Positions 36,861 to 50,722 are shown, counted from the stretch's first letter. The stretch: 64,000 nt of DNA from Agaricus subrufescens (GCA_029945375.1 CM057065.1:1674001-1738000); one strand, 5' to 3'. Translations and numbers: made by a program. Notes: generated by a model not told the origin, from the letters alone.

Positions 36861-38932
36861 TCGAAAATTGGGGTATCGGGCAGGTACCGGGACACGTCAA
36901 GAGAGCCTCGCAGCTAAAAATAGCAAAACCACTTGCTTTTGATCAATGATGTTCATAGCTTCATAGCTCCACTTTAATCCATTAATCAACGTAACAATAG
37001 GTCATAGTTGGGCACTCGTGAAGGATCTCCAAGACTCTCTCTACCAATAAGACGTCTTTTTCTTGTCAAGTCTTCTACCGCGAGCGATGCTTGTGGAAGA
37101 TACTGACACCCCGGACTCAAATCATGATGTACATCGTCGCCGCCACCTGCCCCCGCCTAAGATATATCAGCCCATGGTTAAGGCAATCTTTCCATCACGA
37201 GTTTCATCTGCAGTTCCATCACGCCCTCGGTGTGTTTCTCCATATTCCTCCCTTTCACTCCGAACAAATCTCATCGGCCATCGAAAAGATGTTCTCTCGC
37301 TCTTATCGGACATGACCCCTTCAAGACTTTAGGAAGATCCGAAACTATGCTTTTAATTCAAGCAATTTGAATGGGTTGATCATTCAGTCATCTGTTTTAC
37401 CCGGAGACAAGTGTACCGGTGTGTTCTCTCGCCTTTCATGTCTCTGTTAAGACATTTGCATCACATATATCAAAATGACTTCTTAATGACACAGCAACCA
37501 TTTACCCTTGCTCATCTGACTAGATGAATCACGATCAATTTCACCGTTGCCTGTTGTTACTAGATATCAATTTAGGGTGAAGACATAAAGCCCCCGAAGG
37601 GCAGAGACTTCGATAATTGTACAGACCCGAAAAGGTCACTCACTGGCCATGACGCGTGTGAGCGGGCATACCAAGAGCATACGCGGTAGATACCGTTGTT
37701 GTAGTCATGGCGTTGGCTACTGCAAAAGACACAATAACGGGGTCATGGGGGTTGACCATGATTATGTGCCAAGGATACAATGGCGGTGATAACGGCAGCC
37801 AAAGTTCAGGATAACGGGCCGCCGCGCTCAGGGGTTGACATATTGACACTTGTGTAGGTATATGTGTATGACTCTGTATTATGATCATATCGCAGCATGG
37901 GAATACGAAGCACCCAACTGTGTATTGATTATCTCACCCAATACTTGCTTCTAAGAAGTAGTCAAGACCATGATTTGAGTACGGTATTGGCAGGCGTGGT
38001 CGTCGATCTTCTCCGCAGTGATGTTAACTCACTAGTGTTACCACCGGTGACTTGGAATTTGCCCTAAACGGCGTTTCAGAACCCATCTGGTCGGATGATG
38101 GAGGTTTAATATTGCGTGTGCAATATCACACTCAGTAACGCTTAACTACTTTAACCAGCTCAAACTCGCTTTCAGATTCTGTTCACTGTCGTAGTCAAAC
38201 GCGGGGGTATGCTTAAAACATGATCGAGACCCTGAGCTCGTCGTGAGGCGTAAAATTAGAATGTTGCTGTGCAGGGATTGTCGAATCCCTGAGTCCACTA
38301 TTTCTGAGATTTGCGGCTAGGTAGAATTTGTACCCTCGATTCTCAGCTCATACGTACGTACTATTAGCTACAGCATCCGATGCACTTGTTCTGTACCAAG
38401 AAAGACTGCTTCAAACTACCCCCTTCGTCTACAAGTCATAAGTCAGGAACCGTAGCATGAGGTCAGGCACCCCGAGGTGGGCGGGTCTCCGTTTCTCTTC
38501 CGAATTTCAGATACAGCAACTCACTCGAGTCCTAGCAGGCAACATGAACAATTGGATGTTAGAGTTTCAATCAAAGTCAATTTCAGCATGTGAAGTAACA
38601 AGAGTCTGGGCTTTGAAGAAGAGACGCGTGATGGATGTATCTTTTCGAAGTCTCCGATTTGCGCTGAGAGATCATGCCACCATCCACTGTTATGCTTACT
38701 ATTGCAATTTCGGCACACGAACAATCGATTTGGATTCTTTCACTCACGACTTGGACGGCGGCGGCGGAGGGGTGGTGGCGATAGTGAACTAATATTAGTA
38801 TGGTTCCCCCTCATCACTATGTTTTGTTCTTCCTATCTTAGGCAAAATATAGGAGAATTTCGAATGCGGCAAGAAGATATTGGCTAGAGCTAATGTACAA
38901 GTTTCATAAAGTTGGGTGTTCCGTCTCGCCAA
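36861..38932. other. intergenic with a transporter relic
   Basis: No intact gene. It holds the decayed transporter 3' copy (about 37180-37460). A small hairpin ATATTGC-gtgt-GCAATAT lies near 38109. Short frames near 37640-37888 and 38457-38792 have no recognisable domain. Confidence 0.5.
37180..37460 (+). pseudogene. decayed 3' copy of the TPT transporter gene
   Basis: Aligns by eye with 33380-33660 (last two exons, intron and 3' UTR). The pair CTCTCGCTCTTATCGGAC is shared near 33497 and 37294, then TTCAAAACTTCAGGAGG / TTCAAGACTTTAGGAAG, then AGCAATTTG and GTTCTCTC in the same order, to TTTGCA at the right end. The stop and splice sites have drifted. Only the tail is present, so it was never a full gene at this place or the rest has decayed. 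Confidence 0.6.
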
Positions 38933-40231
38933 TTATTGCTGTTTCAAGTAACTCGTCCACCATTCTTCAAAAAGAGAAAGGCCAAGTCCACCTTCGATAT
39001 TTAAATCCTCGGTCTCCCTGGTTAATAAGTGACAGTCTCTGGGGCGGGTTGTTGCACCTTCTCCTGTGGGGGGATTAGGATCGGGGATGATGTGAGAGTG
39101 TGGTACGCGGAGAATTTTCGCGAAGATCAAGCAAATCTCGTATTTCGTAAAGGGTTCATCCGCACTATAGTGCAGAATGCGGGGAAGAGCTTTATTTGAG
39201 CCTGATGGACGATGACTAGTTGGAAAATATCATGTATAATTTCCGGAAGAACATACCTATAGCGCGAGCTAAAAACCCTGCAATATCCTCAACATTCGTA
39301 GGATACCTGGTAGCATAGTGGTCCATCTTGTACTGCTTTCCAGATTGATCCTGTACGACATCGAGCAAGATATTAATTGCCGAGTCCGAATTCTTGGGAG
39401 TTGGACCATATCTAGTGGTTTCGTGTTATTGAACTGAGAAGAAGGTGAGGGAAATAGAACTGACAGAACAGGAACCCTGAATATGACAAATTTTGCCCCA
39501 CCAACCGCAGAAATAGCTAGCTCTCCATCTCTCTTCGATTTTCCGTACAGTTGCAAAGGGTTGGGTGAGGCATCAGGTCCATAAGGGGGAGTGGTTCCAT
39601 CAAAAACGTAATCTGAATACGTATCGTAAATTTTGAAACAACATGGTGTATGGAAGTCAGTTTGATGATCTCACCGGTAGAAATATATACGAGTGTAAAT
39701 CCAAAGTTAGCGGCAAGGGAGGCAAGATGTCCTGGGACCTCCGCGTTGAGCTAGTGAGAAGGGATTGTCAAATTTGTAATGACGATTGAGCGGATGTGCC
39801 TTTGCCTCCTTACTCGTTGTGTCCCCTGAGGATCCTAGAGAATGTATCAGAGACGCATGCAGTGTCTCAAACAAGAGACTCACCTTTTCTGCTACGTCGG
39901 GACGTCGTTCCGCGGCGCAGTGGATGATCCCTGGATCGAACCTTGTGAGAATTGAGATGCCATGGGGAGTGCGCAAATTTCAGGAAAACTCACAGTCAGG
40001 ATGGTGCGTTTGTATTAAATTTCTGACGGCATTGATATCTGTCAGATCGAGTTGAACCAGCCCATCTACCTTCTTGGTATAAGAAAGACCGATGACAGAG
40101 CAGTTGGCCTTGACGAGTGCTCTGTGGATCGCGGATCCCAGCACCCCAGAAGCTCCTGTCGGAAATCGTTAGCGAGGGTCGATGTGTAAAGGATACAGCA
40201 AATTTTCACCGGTGACAATTACGTTGACCAT
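38933..40231 (-). CDS. MAT2B-like protein (SDR/RmlD family)
   Basis: Start MVNVIVTGASGVLGSAIHRA at 40231. Exons give the Rossmann glycine motif (TGASGVLG), QLDLTDINAVR, HHPDWIIHCAAERRPDVAEK, LAANFGFTLVYISTDYVFDG, NPLQLYGKSKRDGELAISAV, YKMDHYATRYPTNVEDIAGF and ILHYSADEPFTKYEICLIFA. The CAAERRPD and STDYVFDGT blocks are diagnostic for the methionine adenosyltransferase regulatory beta subunit and its RmlD-like relatives. In animals the protein binds and tunes MAT II, which makes S-adenosylmethionine. In fungi the partner is inferred. The stop is at 38933. Confidence 0.88.
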
Positions 40232-41016
40232 TCTGCGTTTGGTGTAGCCGAGAAATACACTGAGAAATATGAAGATTTACTGAATCATCAATCGATTACT
40301 TGCGAAGGGTATAACGGCTAAATCCGAACATACGCCCGATTTAGACACACTTTCAGCAGTGTTCTACTGTTCAATATTCATGCCATCTTAGTTATCATCC
40401 CCACCTACGTACGACATGTGGAAAAGAAGCTCTCAAGAATAATACAGTCACGGCGTCTTTTTATGTTTTCATCCCAACCGGTTGATATGTTCTTCAATCA
40501 TAACACACGAAGAGCAATGTCATTCATATTTCCAATTATATCGTCCCTTGTCCATAACGTCAAGGAAGCATGGGTTGATTTCCCTGTTGCACATGGTTAC
40601 TTAGAGTTTATAAAATCAGTGGCCGTTTCTGCGGGCCCGGTGTACTGGGTTGATCCCCCTCGGTGGCCGATGGCAGTTGATACAGATACCGGCGTCGGCG
40701 CCTCCGAAGGCGAATGAGAATACACTCCAAAATAGTTAGATTTCGTGACCCCGAGCGAGTGAGAAGCCTGGGCATGGTCAAGTGGCGTACCAAGGTGTGT
40801 AGTGATTGACTCGGAAAGATAGTGATGACCCTAGCTTCGGAGTGAACTCAGTGGAGTGGGAGAGCCAAGTCGGCGTAGATAAACCGTCGACAGCTCCTGA
40901 CCGATCCACGTGATATGAGATCCAATTGGCCTCAAAGATCCAAATCATTCCCAAGCCTCCTAGGTATTTCTGGCAGCGGACCAAAATCGCATCCCCGCAT
41001 CCCTCCTCGACCCCTC
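40232..41016. other. divergent intergenic region
   Basis: Lies between the start codons of the MAT2B-like and arrestin-like genes. No gene seen. Contains a CCAAT-like ATCCAATTGG about 95 bp before the arrestin-like start. Confidence 0.45.
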
Positions 41017-42636
41017 ATGCGTCGCAGGGCAGAATCCGCCTCAGACAGCCTCAAGCCTCTCCACCCGTCCACACCTGCTGCCATCCATTCTCATGTTACC
41101 ATCTACAAGTGCGTCTCCGATCTTTGTTTTGTTCGCAACCGTATCTGACAATCTCCAGGTCGGTACAGCTTGAGCTACAATTATTCAGCCCCAAGCTCAA
41201 GCTCAAGGACGACAACAGGGGGCCCGTTGCTTCTTTTAGCTTCGACGATAAAGTATCTGGAAAGGTCTTGCTAGATGGAAGCTGTCACCATACGGGTCGA
41301 CTTTCTGTCACGGTGAGTGTGTCGGTCTCTTCAGTATGTTCGCCAAAATTTACTCTCTACCAGCTAGAGGGAACTTTCTATTATGAAAAATCTCGCGTTG
41401 AGGTCGAGAAGTCGACGCTCTCATCCCCTTCCTACAAACACGTCTTCCTCACATCGACAACATGCATCAATGTGTGTCCGGCAAACGACGTACCGATGTT
41501 GTCTTTCCAAAACACATTTTTGAGAAGAAGACCAAGCGTATCTTGTTTATGTCAGCAAAGCAGTCGTGGGTCCTCGAAGCGCGTATTTCCATTTTCGTTC
41601 GAGTTCCCTCGTAGTTGCAGAACTGGCGAGGAACTCCCCAGCTCATTCTCATCTCTGGGGGCGGTCGAGCCTGTAGCGAAACCATATGTGGTTGAATACA
41701 AAATCATGGCTTACTGGGAACCAAGTGTGAGTTTGGACAACACTTCGAGGTGAGCACCGTACTTTCGGGCTATGAATTTCGGGATTTAGCTATTTTCAGT
41801 CTCGAGGTTCCGATCATCGTCCACGCGAATACCGGAATACAGCCTCCAAAGTCCCCGGAGTCATGGACGGAAATTCCGCTCAAAGCCGAACGACCAGTCC
41901 CGGTTCGATGTGCGGTAAGCGTGTCTTGGCACATACTACACCTATTGAAAAGACCTGACAGCCGTTACCAGGTTACTCTTCCTTCTTCGGTCACATTTTC
42001 GCGATCCTCGGCAATTCCTTATTTTGTCGTATTCACGACAACTCCACGATCACCCAGTCTCACGCAGGAGATAGCGACAGACGCTTCTATATCTGTATCA
42101 CTCATTCGTCAGATCACCGTGACGGAACAAGCTGGCCTTCCGCCGACCCCTCCAAACTCACCTTCCAACGAGGACCTCGATTCGCCGACCGCAAATGGCA
42201 CCTTCAGTAAGGGAAGGTTACTGCGTAGAGTCGCACGGGGTCTTCCACGGCAACCGTCAAGCCGCTCAGTGTCCATTGATTCAAGAGAAAAACCCCTTCC
42301 TGAGCTGCCAACGCAGACTTTTATGGAAACGCGGCAGATCCGGAGTGATATGTGCATTGGTTTTCAGAAAAAGCCTCGCTACCAGTGCGAGGCAGGATCG
42401 CATCCCCCTCTTGATGCTCAGCTCTCGTTACCAGATGGTCTTTATAAGACCAAAATTTCCCTCAGTGATGAGATGATCCCCTGTATAGATTGGTATGGAC
42501 TTTTGGTTAAGGTTCGTTTGATTTTCTTGTATATATATTTAGAAATACTGACAAAGCCTAACAGTACTACCTGGATGTATCTGTATTGATTGGCCAAGAT
42601 GAACTCCGAGGCCGTGTTCCCTTGCAAGTTATTTAG
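41017..42636 (+). CDS. arrestin-like protein
   Basis: Exon 1 from MRRRAESASDSLKPLHPSTP joins via a GTGCGT...CCAG intron to TIYKSVQLELQLFSPKLKLK. An N-terminal arrestin-like fold follows (GPVASFSFDDKVSGKVLLDG; EGTFYYEKSRVEVEKSTLSS; FPFSFEFPRSCRTGEELPSS; VVEYKIMAYWEPS), and then a C-terminal arrestin-like part (EVPIIVHANTG; VTFSRSSAIPYFVVFTTTPR; SVSLIRQITVTEQ). A Ser/Pro insert (GLPPTPPNSPSNEDLDSP) lies between strands. The last exon reads YYLDVSVLIGQDELRGRVPL QVI with TAG at 42634. Fungal arrestin-related proteins (ART/Rod1/PalF types) adapt ubiquitin ligases to membrane proteins; no clear PPxY ligase-binding motif was seen. An upstream in-frame ATG at 40915 is possible. Confidence 0.8.
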
Positions 42637-43662
42637 AGGATTCAAAGAATGTTCTATGCAATCTTTCTTTGTTTGGGGTGTTTTCTTTCTTTCTTTCTTT
42701 TTTCTTGGTTTTGCAAATGTTTTCAATTGGTTATTTCATCGGTTTGGGATTTTTGCACTCACGGACACGATTTCGCAGGCTCGAAAATTCGTTCCACGCT
42801 TCTGCTTGCATTCAGAAGTTTATCATTATTTTTCGTAACTTAACTGTATCCATAGACGTCGGATCGGAAACATGCATTTCGTTGATTGTTTATATTTATA
42901 ACTTCGATCTCTAGCTCGGTGCCGAATTCAATGATATGTTGTGAATAAGTTGGTCCCACCGAGGGGGCGTGTATAAGATAGTGCATTCCTGAGATTCAAA
43001 ATTTTTGTATCTTCTCTTTCATCTATCTGCGTTAACAACTCGACCGCTGGTTTTTCGGATTATGCCATCATCTCAGTCTATTTCCTCGATCACGAAAGGA
43101 TCGTATATGAGATCCCTTTGCCGCCTACCTTAAACATCTCTGCTGCTCTAATTTCCTCAATAGTACAACATTCAACGTGCGGTCCAATGCCATATGGGGG
43201 CAATTTTGCTCCCTGAATCGGCACGGTCTTGAAAACTTGGAACGTTCGTTAGTTGTCGGTTAAAACAGGTTGGTTTATCGCCGGTAGTGAGGTCAGAAAC
43301 AGTATTCTGTCACGTTGTCATCTGTAATACTATTCATCCCAACACCCTGCCGAGGGCGCGCACAGTACTTCCCCGGACATTCTCGCTCTTGTTAAGGCAA
43401 ATGAGCTCGTCAATGGTGCGTGACTGAATGATACGAGCGAACCGTGAAAATGCCTTGGACATGAGACAATTGACAAAACAGTAGAGTGCGCCTCCCCGCC
43501 TCAACTCGTGTCGTCAGCTTTATCATTTTTTTTAATGATTTAAGTGTATTCTGGCACACATAGCGAGCGCCGAGCGAGATGAACATGCACTTCACTGATG
43601 TAATTACCTAATTGATCTGCTTTAACTCCTGCTGGTCTTCCTCCTACTTGTCACTGACCGCC
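42637..43662. other. intergenic, no gene seen
   Basis: 3' flank of the arrestin-like gene and promoter of VPS16. T-rich runs near 42690 (TTTC repeats) are low complexity. Confidence 0.5.
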
Positions 43663-46600
43663 ATGGAAGAACACCCTACCTCGTCATGGCAGGCTATGCA
43701 AGAAGGAAATGTCTTTTATCGTCGCCAGCATTTATATAATGTTTCTGGAAATTTACCCGACCTCAGTGACTACATCATCGCTGGGTGCCGGTATGGTGGT
43801 CCTATAGGTATGGATCCTGGGACACTCTTTAATCACTCCAAAGGCTAAAGCTCTTGTAGCACTTATGCGCGATACCAGCAAAATCATAACCTTGGATCGC
43901 TCTATTCCTGCCATGGCCAAATCACAAGTACAAGTCTACTCACTAGCCGGCGAGCCAGTTCTCTCTCTTAGTGTGGATTTTCTCTGTTGCAACCGCGTTT
44001 GAATGATACTGATTTCTCCCATTCAGTGGGACAGAGCGAGAATAGTTCGTTTTGGCTGGACATTGGACGAACGACTCGTGTTACTGAATGAAGAAGGCGT
44101 GTATCGGATATATGACCTTCAAGGCGAATACCAGCAACATTCACTTGGGCCAGAAGCTGCTGAACTTGGTGTTCTTGACGCACGGATACACGATAACGGA
44201 CTTGTGGCGATGACTAACAATTTTACTTTGTTGGAGGTCAAGGATTGGGAAGGAGGACGATCGTTGACGTTGGCCAGCACAGGTAAGCCTTTAATACGGA
44301 TGCGAAAGTCGCTCTAACTTCTTCTCTCTGACTTTTCAAGGTCTATCTGAACCACCACACGCGTGGGCTATCATTCCTCCAGATCTCAACATCTCACGAC
44401 ACGTCGAGGTTCTACTCTCAGTCGAAGCCACCATCTATACAGTGGACAATCTTGAAAGTGTTGACCAACGTATCAATAAGGGCCCCTTTACGCATATATC
44501 CCCTTCACCGAATGGAAAACTTCTTGCATTGGTCACTTTTTCTGGAACATTATGGGTGGTGTCGTTGGATTTCCAACGGAGCATGGTTGAATTCGACACG
44601 AACAATGTTGTTGGAGCTGAAGGATCCGTAAAACAAGTCGAATGGTGTGGTAATGATGCCATTCTACTGACATGGGATGGCCTTGCGGTCTTGGTAGGAC
44701 CCCCTGGTGATACTTTGCCGTACGTAGCTCCCTTTCAATCCCTTGACTCTGCTCACATGCTCATGTTACAGATTCTTTTACACTGGTCCTCTCTTCGCTG
44801 TAACTGAGATGGATGGTGTCCGCGTGATAGGGCCAGATGTTTGCGACTTTCTTCAGAAAGTACCAGGTAACATCGGACGCCTTCCCTGACTGTCTTTTTC
44901 TGAGCGATATTATAGCTTCTACACTGTCTATCTTCCGACCCGGATCGACTTCATCTTCGGCAATACTCTACGATGCTTGGGAAAGTTTCACTAATCGTTC
45001 ACCCAAAGCAGATGAAAGTATTAGGAGCGTCAAGCCCGAGCTCGCAAAAGCGGTGGATGAGTGCATTGAGGCAGCCGGTCAAGAATGGGAGCCCTATTGG
45101 CAGCGTCGACTTCTCAATGTTGGTGTTCATACCTCTGTCGTGTTTTTATGAGCCTAGTCATTGACATATTCGCTTAGGCAGCCAAGTTCGGACGAGGTTA
45201 TTTAGATTTTCATAATCCTACAGACTTTGTCTCCATGGGCCAAACGCTTAAAGTGCTAAATGCTGTTCGGTACTATGAAATAGGTATCCCCCTGACTTAC
45301 TTAGAGTGAGTTTGGGAAAATCCTTTTGCAGTGTCACAACTCATGCCTCACTAGATACAACTATGCTTCTCCCTCCCATCTCATAACACGGCTCACGTCT
45401 CGCAACCTACACCTTCTGGCTTTGCGTATATCTTCCTTTTTGAACTTGAAACCCGACCTCGTGCTGAAGCATTGGGCTTGTGCCAAGATCGCGCGGTCAC
45501 GCCCATCGGCCACAGGAACAGGGAAGGATGCCGAGTTGGGTGGTGATGATGATGTTTGTGCGGCAATAGTTGAAAAATTCGAGCAAGTTGGAAGTCTCGA
45601 CGTTAGCTATGCGGATATAGCGAAGCGTGCATGGGAACTTGGTCGTACGGGCCTCGCTACAAAGGTTTGGACGTTCATTTGTTCCTTGTGGTCGCTTTCT
45701 GACTCGAGTCGAACAGTTGCTCGACCATGAAACTAAAGCCTCTGATCAAGTCCCCTTACTATTGACAATGAAGGAGGACCGTCTAGCATTGAATAAAGCT
45801 GTGGACAGTGGAGATACGGATATGGGTAGGTTTTTCTTTCCGTCAGTGCTCCCGTTTGTTGACATGGGTAGTTTACTACGTATTGCTTGACTTACACAAG
45901 AGACTTCCTTTGGGATCATTCTTTCAATTGATCGAGGAAGGTGGTCACCGACTTGTGCCAGCTAGCAAGCTGCTTCAGGTATATGCTCGAGAACAGGACC
46001 GAGAAATGCTCAGGGATTTCTATTATTCGGATGATAGGAGGGTGGAGAGTGCTGTGTTATCTCTTGATGGTGCTTCAAAAGCGACGGTAGGCTTGGTCTT
46101 CTTCATCCCTTAGCCCTTAGATACGATTGTGTAAACTCTTTCAGGATCAAGCGGCCAAACTATCGTTCATCAAGTCGGCACAAAAGTTCTTCTCGGAAGA
46201 TAAGGATCGTGCTTTTGAGGCGAAGGTCTGGATGTGTCACATTCGTCAACGTCATTAACTAATATATCATTTCAGATGATGGACGAGAGTGCTCGTCTTT
46301 TAGCATTTCAACAACAGCTGGAGAGGGAAGCCGATGGAAAGATTTCATTCTTTGGATTAAGTGTGAATGAGACGATCAAAGAATGCATTGTCAATGGCAT
46401 GTCTAAACGAGCTGACAAGATCAAATCGGACTTCAAGGTCCCCGATAGACGGTGAGATACTCTTGGTTCAATCGGGAGAAAAAGAGACTCATTTTTCTTG
46501 GCTATTCAGTTTCTGGTACCTGAAACTACACGCGTTGACAGAAATCAAGGACTTTGAAGGTTTGGACACTTTCTCGAAAACCAAGAGAAGTCCTATAGGT

Positions 46601-46901
46601 TACGAATCATTTGTACGGCACCTTGTGGAGAAAGGACACGCCAAGGAAGCTGTTACATATGTTTCTCGTTGTGATTCACCGAAGAGGATTGATCTATATG
46701 TGGAATGCGGGGAGTGGCGGTTGGCGGGGAAGGAATGTAAAGAGCGCGGAGATAAAGCTAAACTGGAGTAAGTCAAGCCTGGAAACATTACGATCATGGT
46801 TGTTGACAGTTCATGCTTTTTTAAACAGGGAGATTCGGAAGAAATGTCCTAATTCTTTAATTCTGAGGGAATTGGATCAGATTGCTACGAGTATGAAGTA
46901 A
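43663..46901 (+). CDS. VPS16: vacuolar sorting protein Vps16
   Basis: Start [20 protein letters not shown] at 43663 in a good context (CCGCCATGG). About a dozen exons join. The N-terminal beta-propeller ([48 protein letters not shown]) is followed by the alpha-solenoid ([100 protein letters not shown]), ending [13 protein letters not shown] with TAA. This is Vps16, a core subunit of the HOPS and CORVET tethers on vacuoles and endosomes, where it binds Vps33. It is convergent with SYG1/XPR1, 227 bp downstream. Confidence 0.95.
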
Positions 46902-47128
46902 TCTATCTACTTTGGTCTAACAATCTCGTTAGTGGCGTGCAATCCTGACCTTTTGTTCTTTCCTAAAATGCGGCACTTGAGACGATTTCCAAATGCTGAT
47001 GAGTAATGGTTTAGGAAGTGATAAGAGCTACGCAGTAAACTTGTAGTGGAATGAGATACGTAAGTATATGGGACCGAGATGTTAGCATATCACAGTATAA
47101 CTTGTCAGCAGAAAGAGGAACAAGGTCA

Positions 47129-50100
47129 TCAGTCCGATGGTGACTCTTTCTCATGATCAGCTTGGTGTGGACTGGAGGGATGGTCGTCATCGTCATCTGT
47201 GCTATGATGGTCGAATGTATATGGGAGAGGAACCTCTCTCGTGACGCGATATTGATCCATGTTACCAAGGTGTTCGTTTTCCAGTCGATCTGATCATAAC
47301 TGTTAGCAGAAATGTCCTAGATATATAGAGAAATATAGACTGACAGAAGTTCCATTGAACCCGACGCAACATCTCCAAGAATCCGACAATGAAAGTCCGA
47401 ATTAACACATTAGGACCCACTTTCGGGATATAAATCGCCCAAGAGAACCGGATAAGCACGTTTGTCACCTAGACAACTAGTTAAACCATCGAATTCTAGA
47501 TGAATTAAGCGACAGAGCTCACGATAGCGAAGTAATATAACTACAAAATCGTATCTCAGTACCTGCTGCCCAGCGTGAAAGAAATAGACTCACGTATACG
47601 TTGTGGGGGTATCCGAGTTCGTCTCGGAGGAGAAAATGCTTGGCATGCAGTTTTAAGAGTGACCAATCCATGAGGAAATCCTGTTCTACAGGTTGGAGGC
47701 TCGATCAATTCGGGATTGAAGATTGAAACTGACCCAAGAGGTTGCATAAACGGTATAGATAATGCCTAATATCAACCAGACCGTAAAGTGCGAGTTATAG
47801 TGCGTTTCTTCGGAAGTGGTTGGCTGGTGTTGATAGACTGATATTACGAATTGTGGAAGCCGACTTACTCTGGTGCCTCCATAGAGTGTAAAATAGATAA
47901 TACAAAAGGCCGGTTCCATATTTTCCAGCCTTAAATGAAGACGAGTCAGCACTCTGAACCCACTAGAGAGGATAAGCAACTGGGTCGTACATTGATCAAG
48001 TGGGTCACAAGCCCAGAGTCAGCATAACGCTTGATACTTTGGAACAGACGAATGAGGAAGGGCAAAGCAGAAAGTATGAATACGAGTGGCCACGTGCTTG
48101 ATTTGCTAGTACAAGTGTTCCAATCGTCGGGGAAGCCCAGAGCATATACACAAGCGAATATGTATAGATTTGACAACGTGAAAACAAGACTGCAGAGCTG
48201 GTCACTGCAGGAACGTTGAAACGTTTAATACCTGCGCCACGGGGCTTATTGCAAGAAAAAAACATACCCCAGCCAGAAATCTGCAAACTGAGGAATGATC
48301 AGCAGTCCATAAATGAAAGCAACAAAATGCTATACTTCGACACGTTGGGTGCCCGAGAGAAGCAACTTCCCAACCTTCTTCAGAAGCCAGAACCTTGAGG
48401 ACCGGGATTGGAATGGTAAAGGATCGAAAACGATGCCAGCGGTCAAGGCAAGCCAGACAAGGGGCCATACAGTTGGTTGAATTCTTGGAGAGCCGATGCG
48501 CGCAAAGGAAAACCAGAAAGCATAGCATAACGTCGTGAACAAAAGGCTTGGTATCTAGCGAAAAGTGTTATCAGTGCTGTTTAGGATGCGCAGTCAAACT
48601 ACCTACCTCGAAGTAAGCACGGTAATCAAGCCGGGTTCGTAAATCAAGTTCTAAAAATAATGAATGTGAAACGTGGATTGGAAACACACGTTAACGTACC
48701 GAATATGAATGTATAGTTGATGCGAGATCGAGCCCAGACAACTATGTTGAGGCCGACTAGCAACAAGAAGCAGACGGGAACAAACAGTATAGCGTAAATA
48801 TACAACAAAGCATCCCAGGCACCAATTTCGTCATGAGTGGAGCTCAATGTACCTAGTGAAATTAAAGATATGCAGTGTCTGAAATGTCAAGCTTGACTGA
48901 CTGTGATAGATGCCGGCTGCAAGAGCAGGTAGGCCAACACCAATCAAGAGCCCTGATCGAAAAACGCTGAAATGGTGTGTTTTGGCCCGGGTTCCACCCC
49001 GTAAGCGTTTCGTGGCTGTCCTGAGGTCGCCATTAACTGTATAGATGCACTCGGCTCAATAAAGGATCCGTAATTAAAGACACGACGCACGAAAAACCCG
49101 TGCATACAGCTCTTGCACTATTCTCAGCATGTCTTGTAAAGTTTTATCAGAGCCAAGAGGGCCTCTATCGACCTTGATACAAGAGGTGTAAGAGTACAAG
49201 GCATAAACAGTAATGAGATTCTGATACCTTTTCAACCATGTACTGTTCCTGTACCCGAATCTTCGACGAGATCAACATTCATAAAAATTGTTTACAAAGC
49301 AAAGCAGAGCGTACTTTGGTAATTTTCTCGAATTTTTTCAATGCTTTACGAAAGCCCGCTAGATTCAATATCTGACATTATGATTAACGCGATAAGTATC
49401 TTTTTCAGCGTTCTACACATACACGGTAATTTTGCAATAACTCGAGCCCGCTGAACAACGTAACGGATCCAGTCAAAACATTATCACAGAAGAGAAGCAC
49501 CGGAAAACCTACCGATAATGTTCGAGAACAGCCTTCTTAAGCTTCTTTTTTGCGTATAAATAACTATCTAGTTTAGAAAGTCCGGGAATTTCACGAGGAC
49601 CTGTGTCGTGACTTGGAACGTGAGTTTCCTCGCCGATTGGTCTTTCATCCGTGGCGGAGAGTACATCAGTTTGAGTTACTTCATCGTGCTTTGTCATGGT
49701 TTCTTTAACTCTTTGATTCTCGACTAGTAGAATGTGGCTTACCGGAGATGTTACTCTTCTTGGTTTTTTACCCAGGTTATGATTAGCTGGTATGTCTATC
49801 GCCGGATGGGACTTAAATTTGAGTTTGAGGGCAGTGGTGGCTCCAGAAGTCCATGTATTCTTGGTGTCTGTTTTTTTCTTAAAGATAAAATAGATAAGAG
49901 TGGTATTCTTCTCCTGAAAAAACGTTTCGGGAACGCACATGAACTATCCTGCTGTGATCTTGAAGTTCAAGTAATTGTCGTTGAAGTAGGGTTGTACGAG
50001 CTGACAGTTCCCCTTCTCGAGCCATATAAAATGACTCTACTTTCTCCAATTGAGCGTCAATATAGTCGAAGAAAGCATTCTCTTGAGGTGACAAGTGTGT

Positions 50101-50722
50101 GCGGAGCTCGTTCAGGGGAAGCGCTGCCATGGGATTTGTGGACCGCCCCAGGGATTTACCAGCTGTAGGATAGGTATTGAGACGAACGAAATCTACCATA
50201 GAGTAAAGGACGAACATCGAGTAGAAAATGGACGACCAGCTGCCCGTTGCCCCTTTATAGTCAATGGCGAGTGCGGTCGCCGAGGTGAAAAATTTCCGTA
50301 TCCTTGTGAACTCGTGCGAAGACCCTCCCGTTCAGTCCCCTGTGAAACATCCATAGAGCTAGGTTTCTTAACATGAAGGATTTCAGTGGATGCATCTGAA
50401 CGACGGCAAGCATCTTTAGTGGCGTTACTGGTGCGGGAAAGTTCATGGGAGGCATTAGCCTCATTGGTCCGCCTTATGGATTTAATGGATTTCTTAAGGC
50501 CACGGTAATCCCTAAAAATTTAAAATTTATGAACATCATACATTAAACAGTAAAGCCTGGCGTACAGGTATGCCCTTTTCCATTCAGGAGTCTGCGAAAC
50601 GTTGATGCAAGACACGAGGAAATAGTCAAAGTATGCCGTACCTGTGTGTCTCGGAGATATCTACACAATAAGCATCAAGCATTCTGTGGCTCTGACAATG
50701 ATACGTACCGTGCAAACTTCAT
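47129..50722 (-). CDS. SPX-EXS phosphate exporter (SYG1/XPR1 family)
   Basis: Start MKFARYLRDTQTPEWKRAYL at 50722 across three short exons, then DYRGLKKSIKSIRRTNEA. The SPX domain ends with LSPQENAFFDYIDAQLEKVE, LQRQLLELQDHSR, KKLKKAVLEHYR and FRKALKKFEKITK. About eight membrane helices follow, then the EXS domain: LLLVGLNIVVWARSRINYTF; YFEIPSLLFTTLCYAFWFSF; FALSNLYIFACVYALGFPDD-type segments; PFLIRLFQSIKRYADSG; TNVLIRFSWAIYIPKVGPNV; FLEMLRRVQWNFYRLENEHL. The tail is acidic and ends SPHQADHEKESPSD with TGA 47129-47131. The SPX domain senses inositol pyrophosphates and the EXS part exports phosphate. Its 5' end was copied into the array to the right (53215-53385). Confidence 0.93.

Noticed and set aside
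37640..37888. 82-codon minus-strand frame that might be a small secreted protein
   Set aside because: No signal peptide at its start, no cysteine pattern and no splice context.
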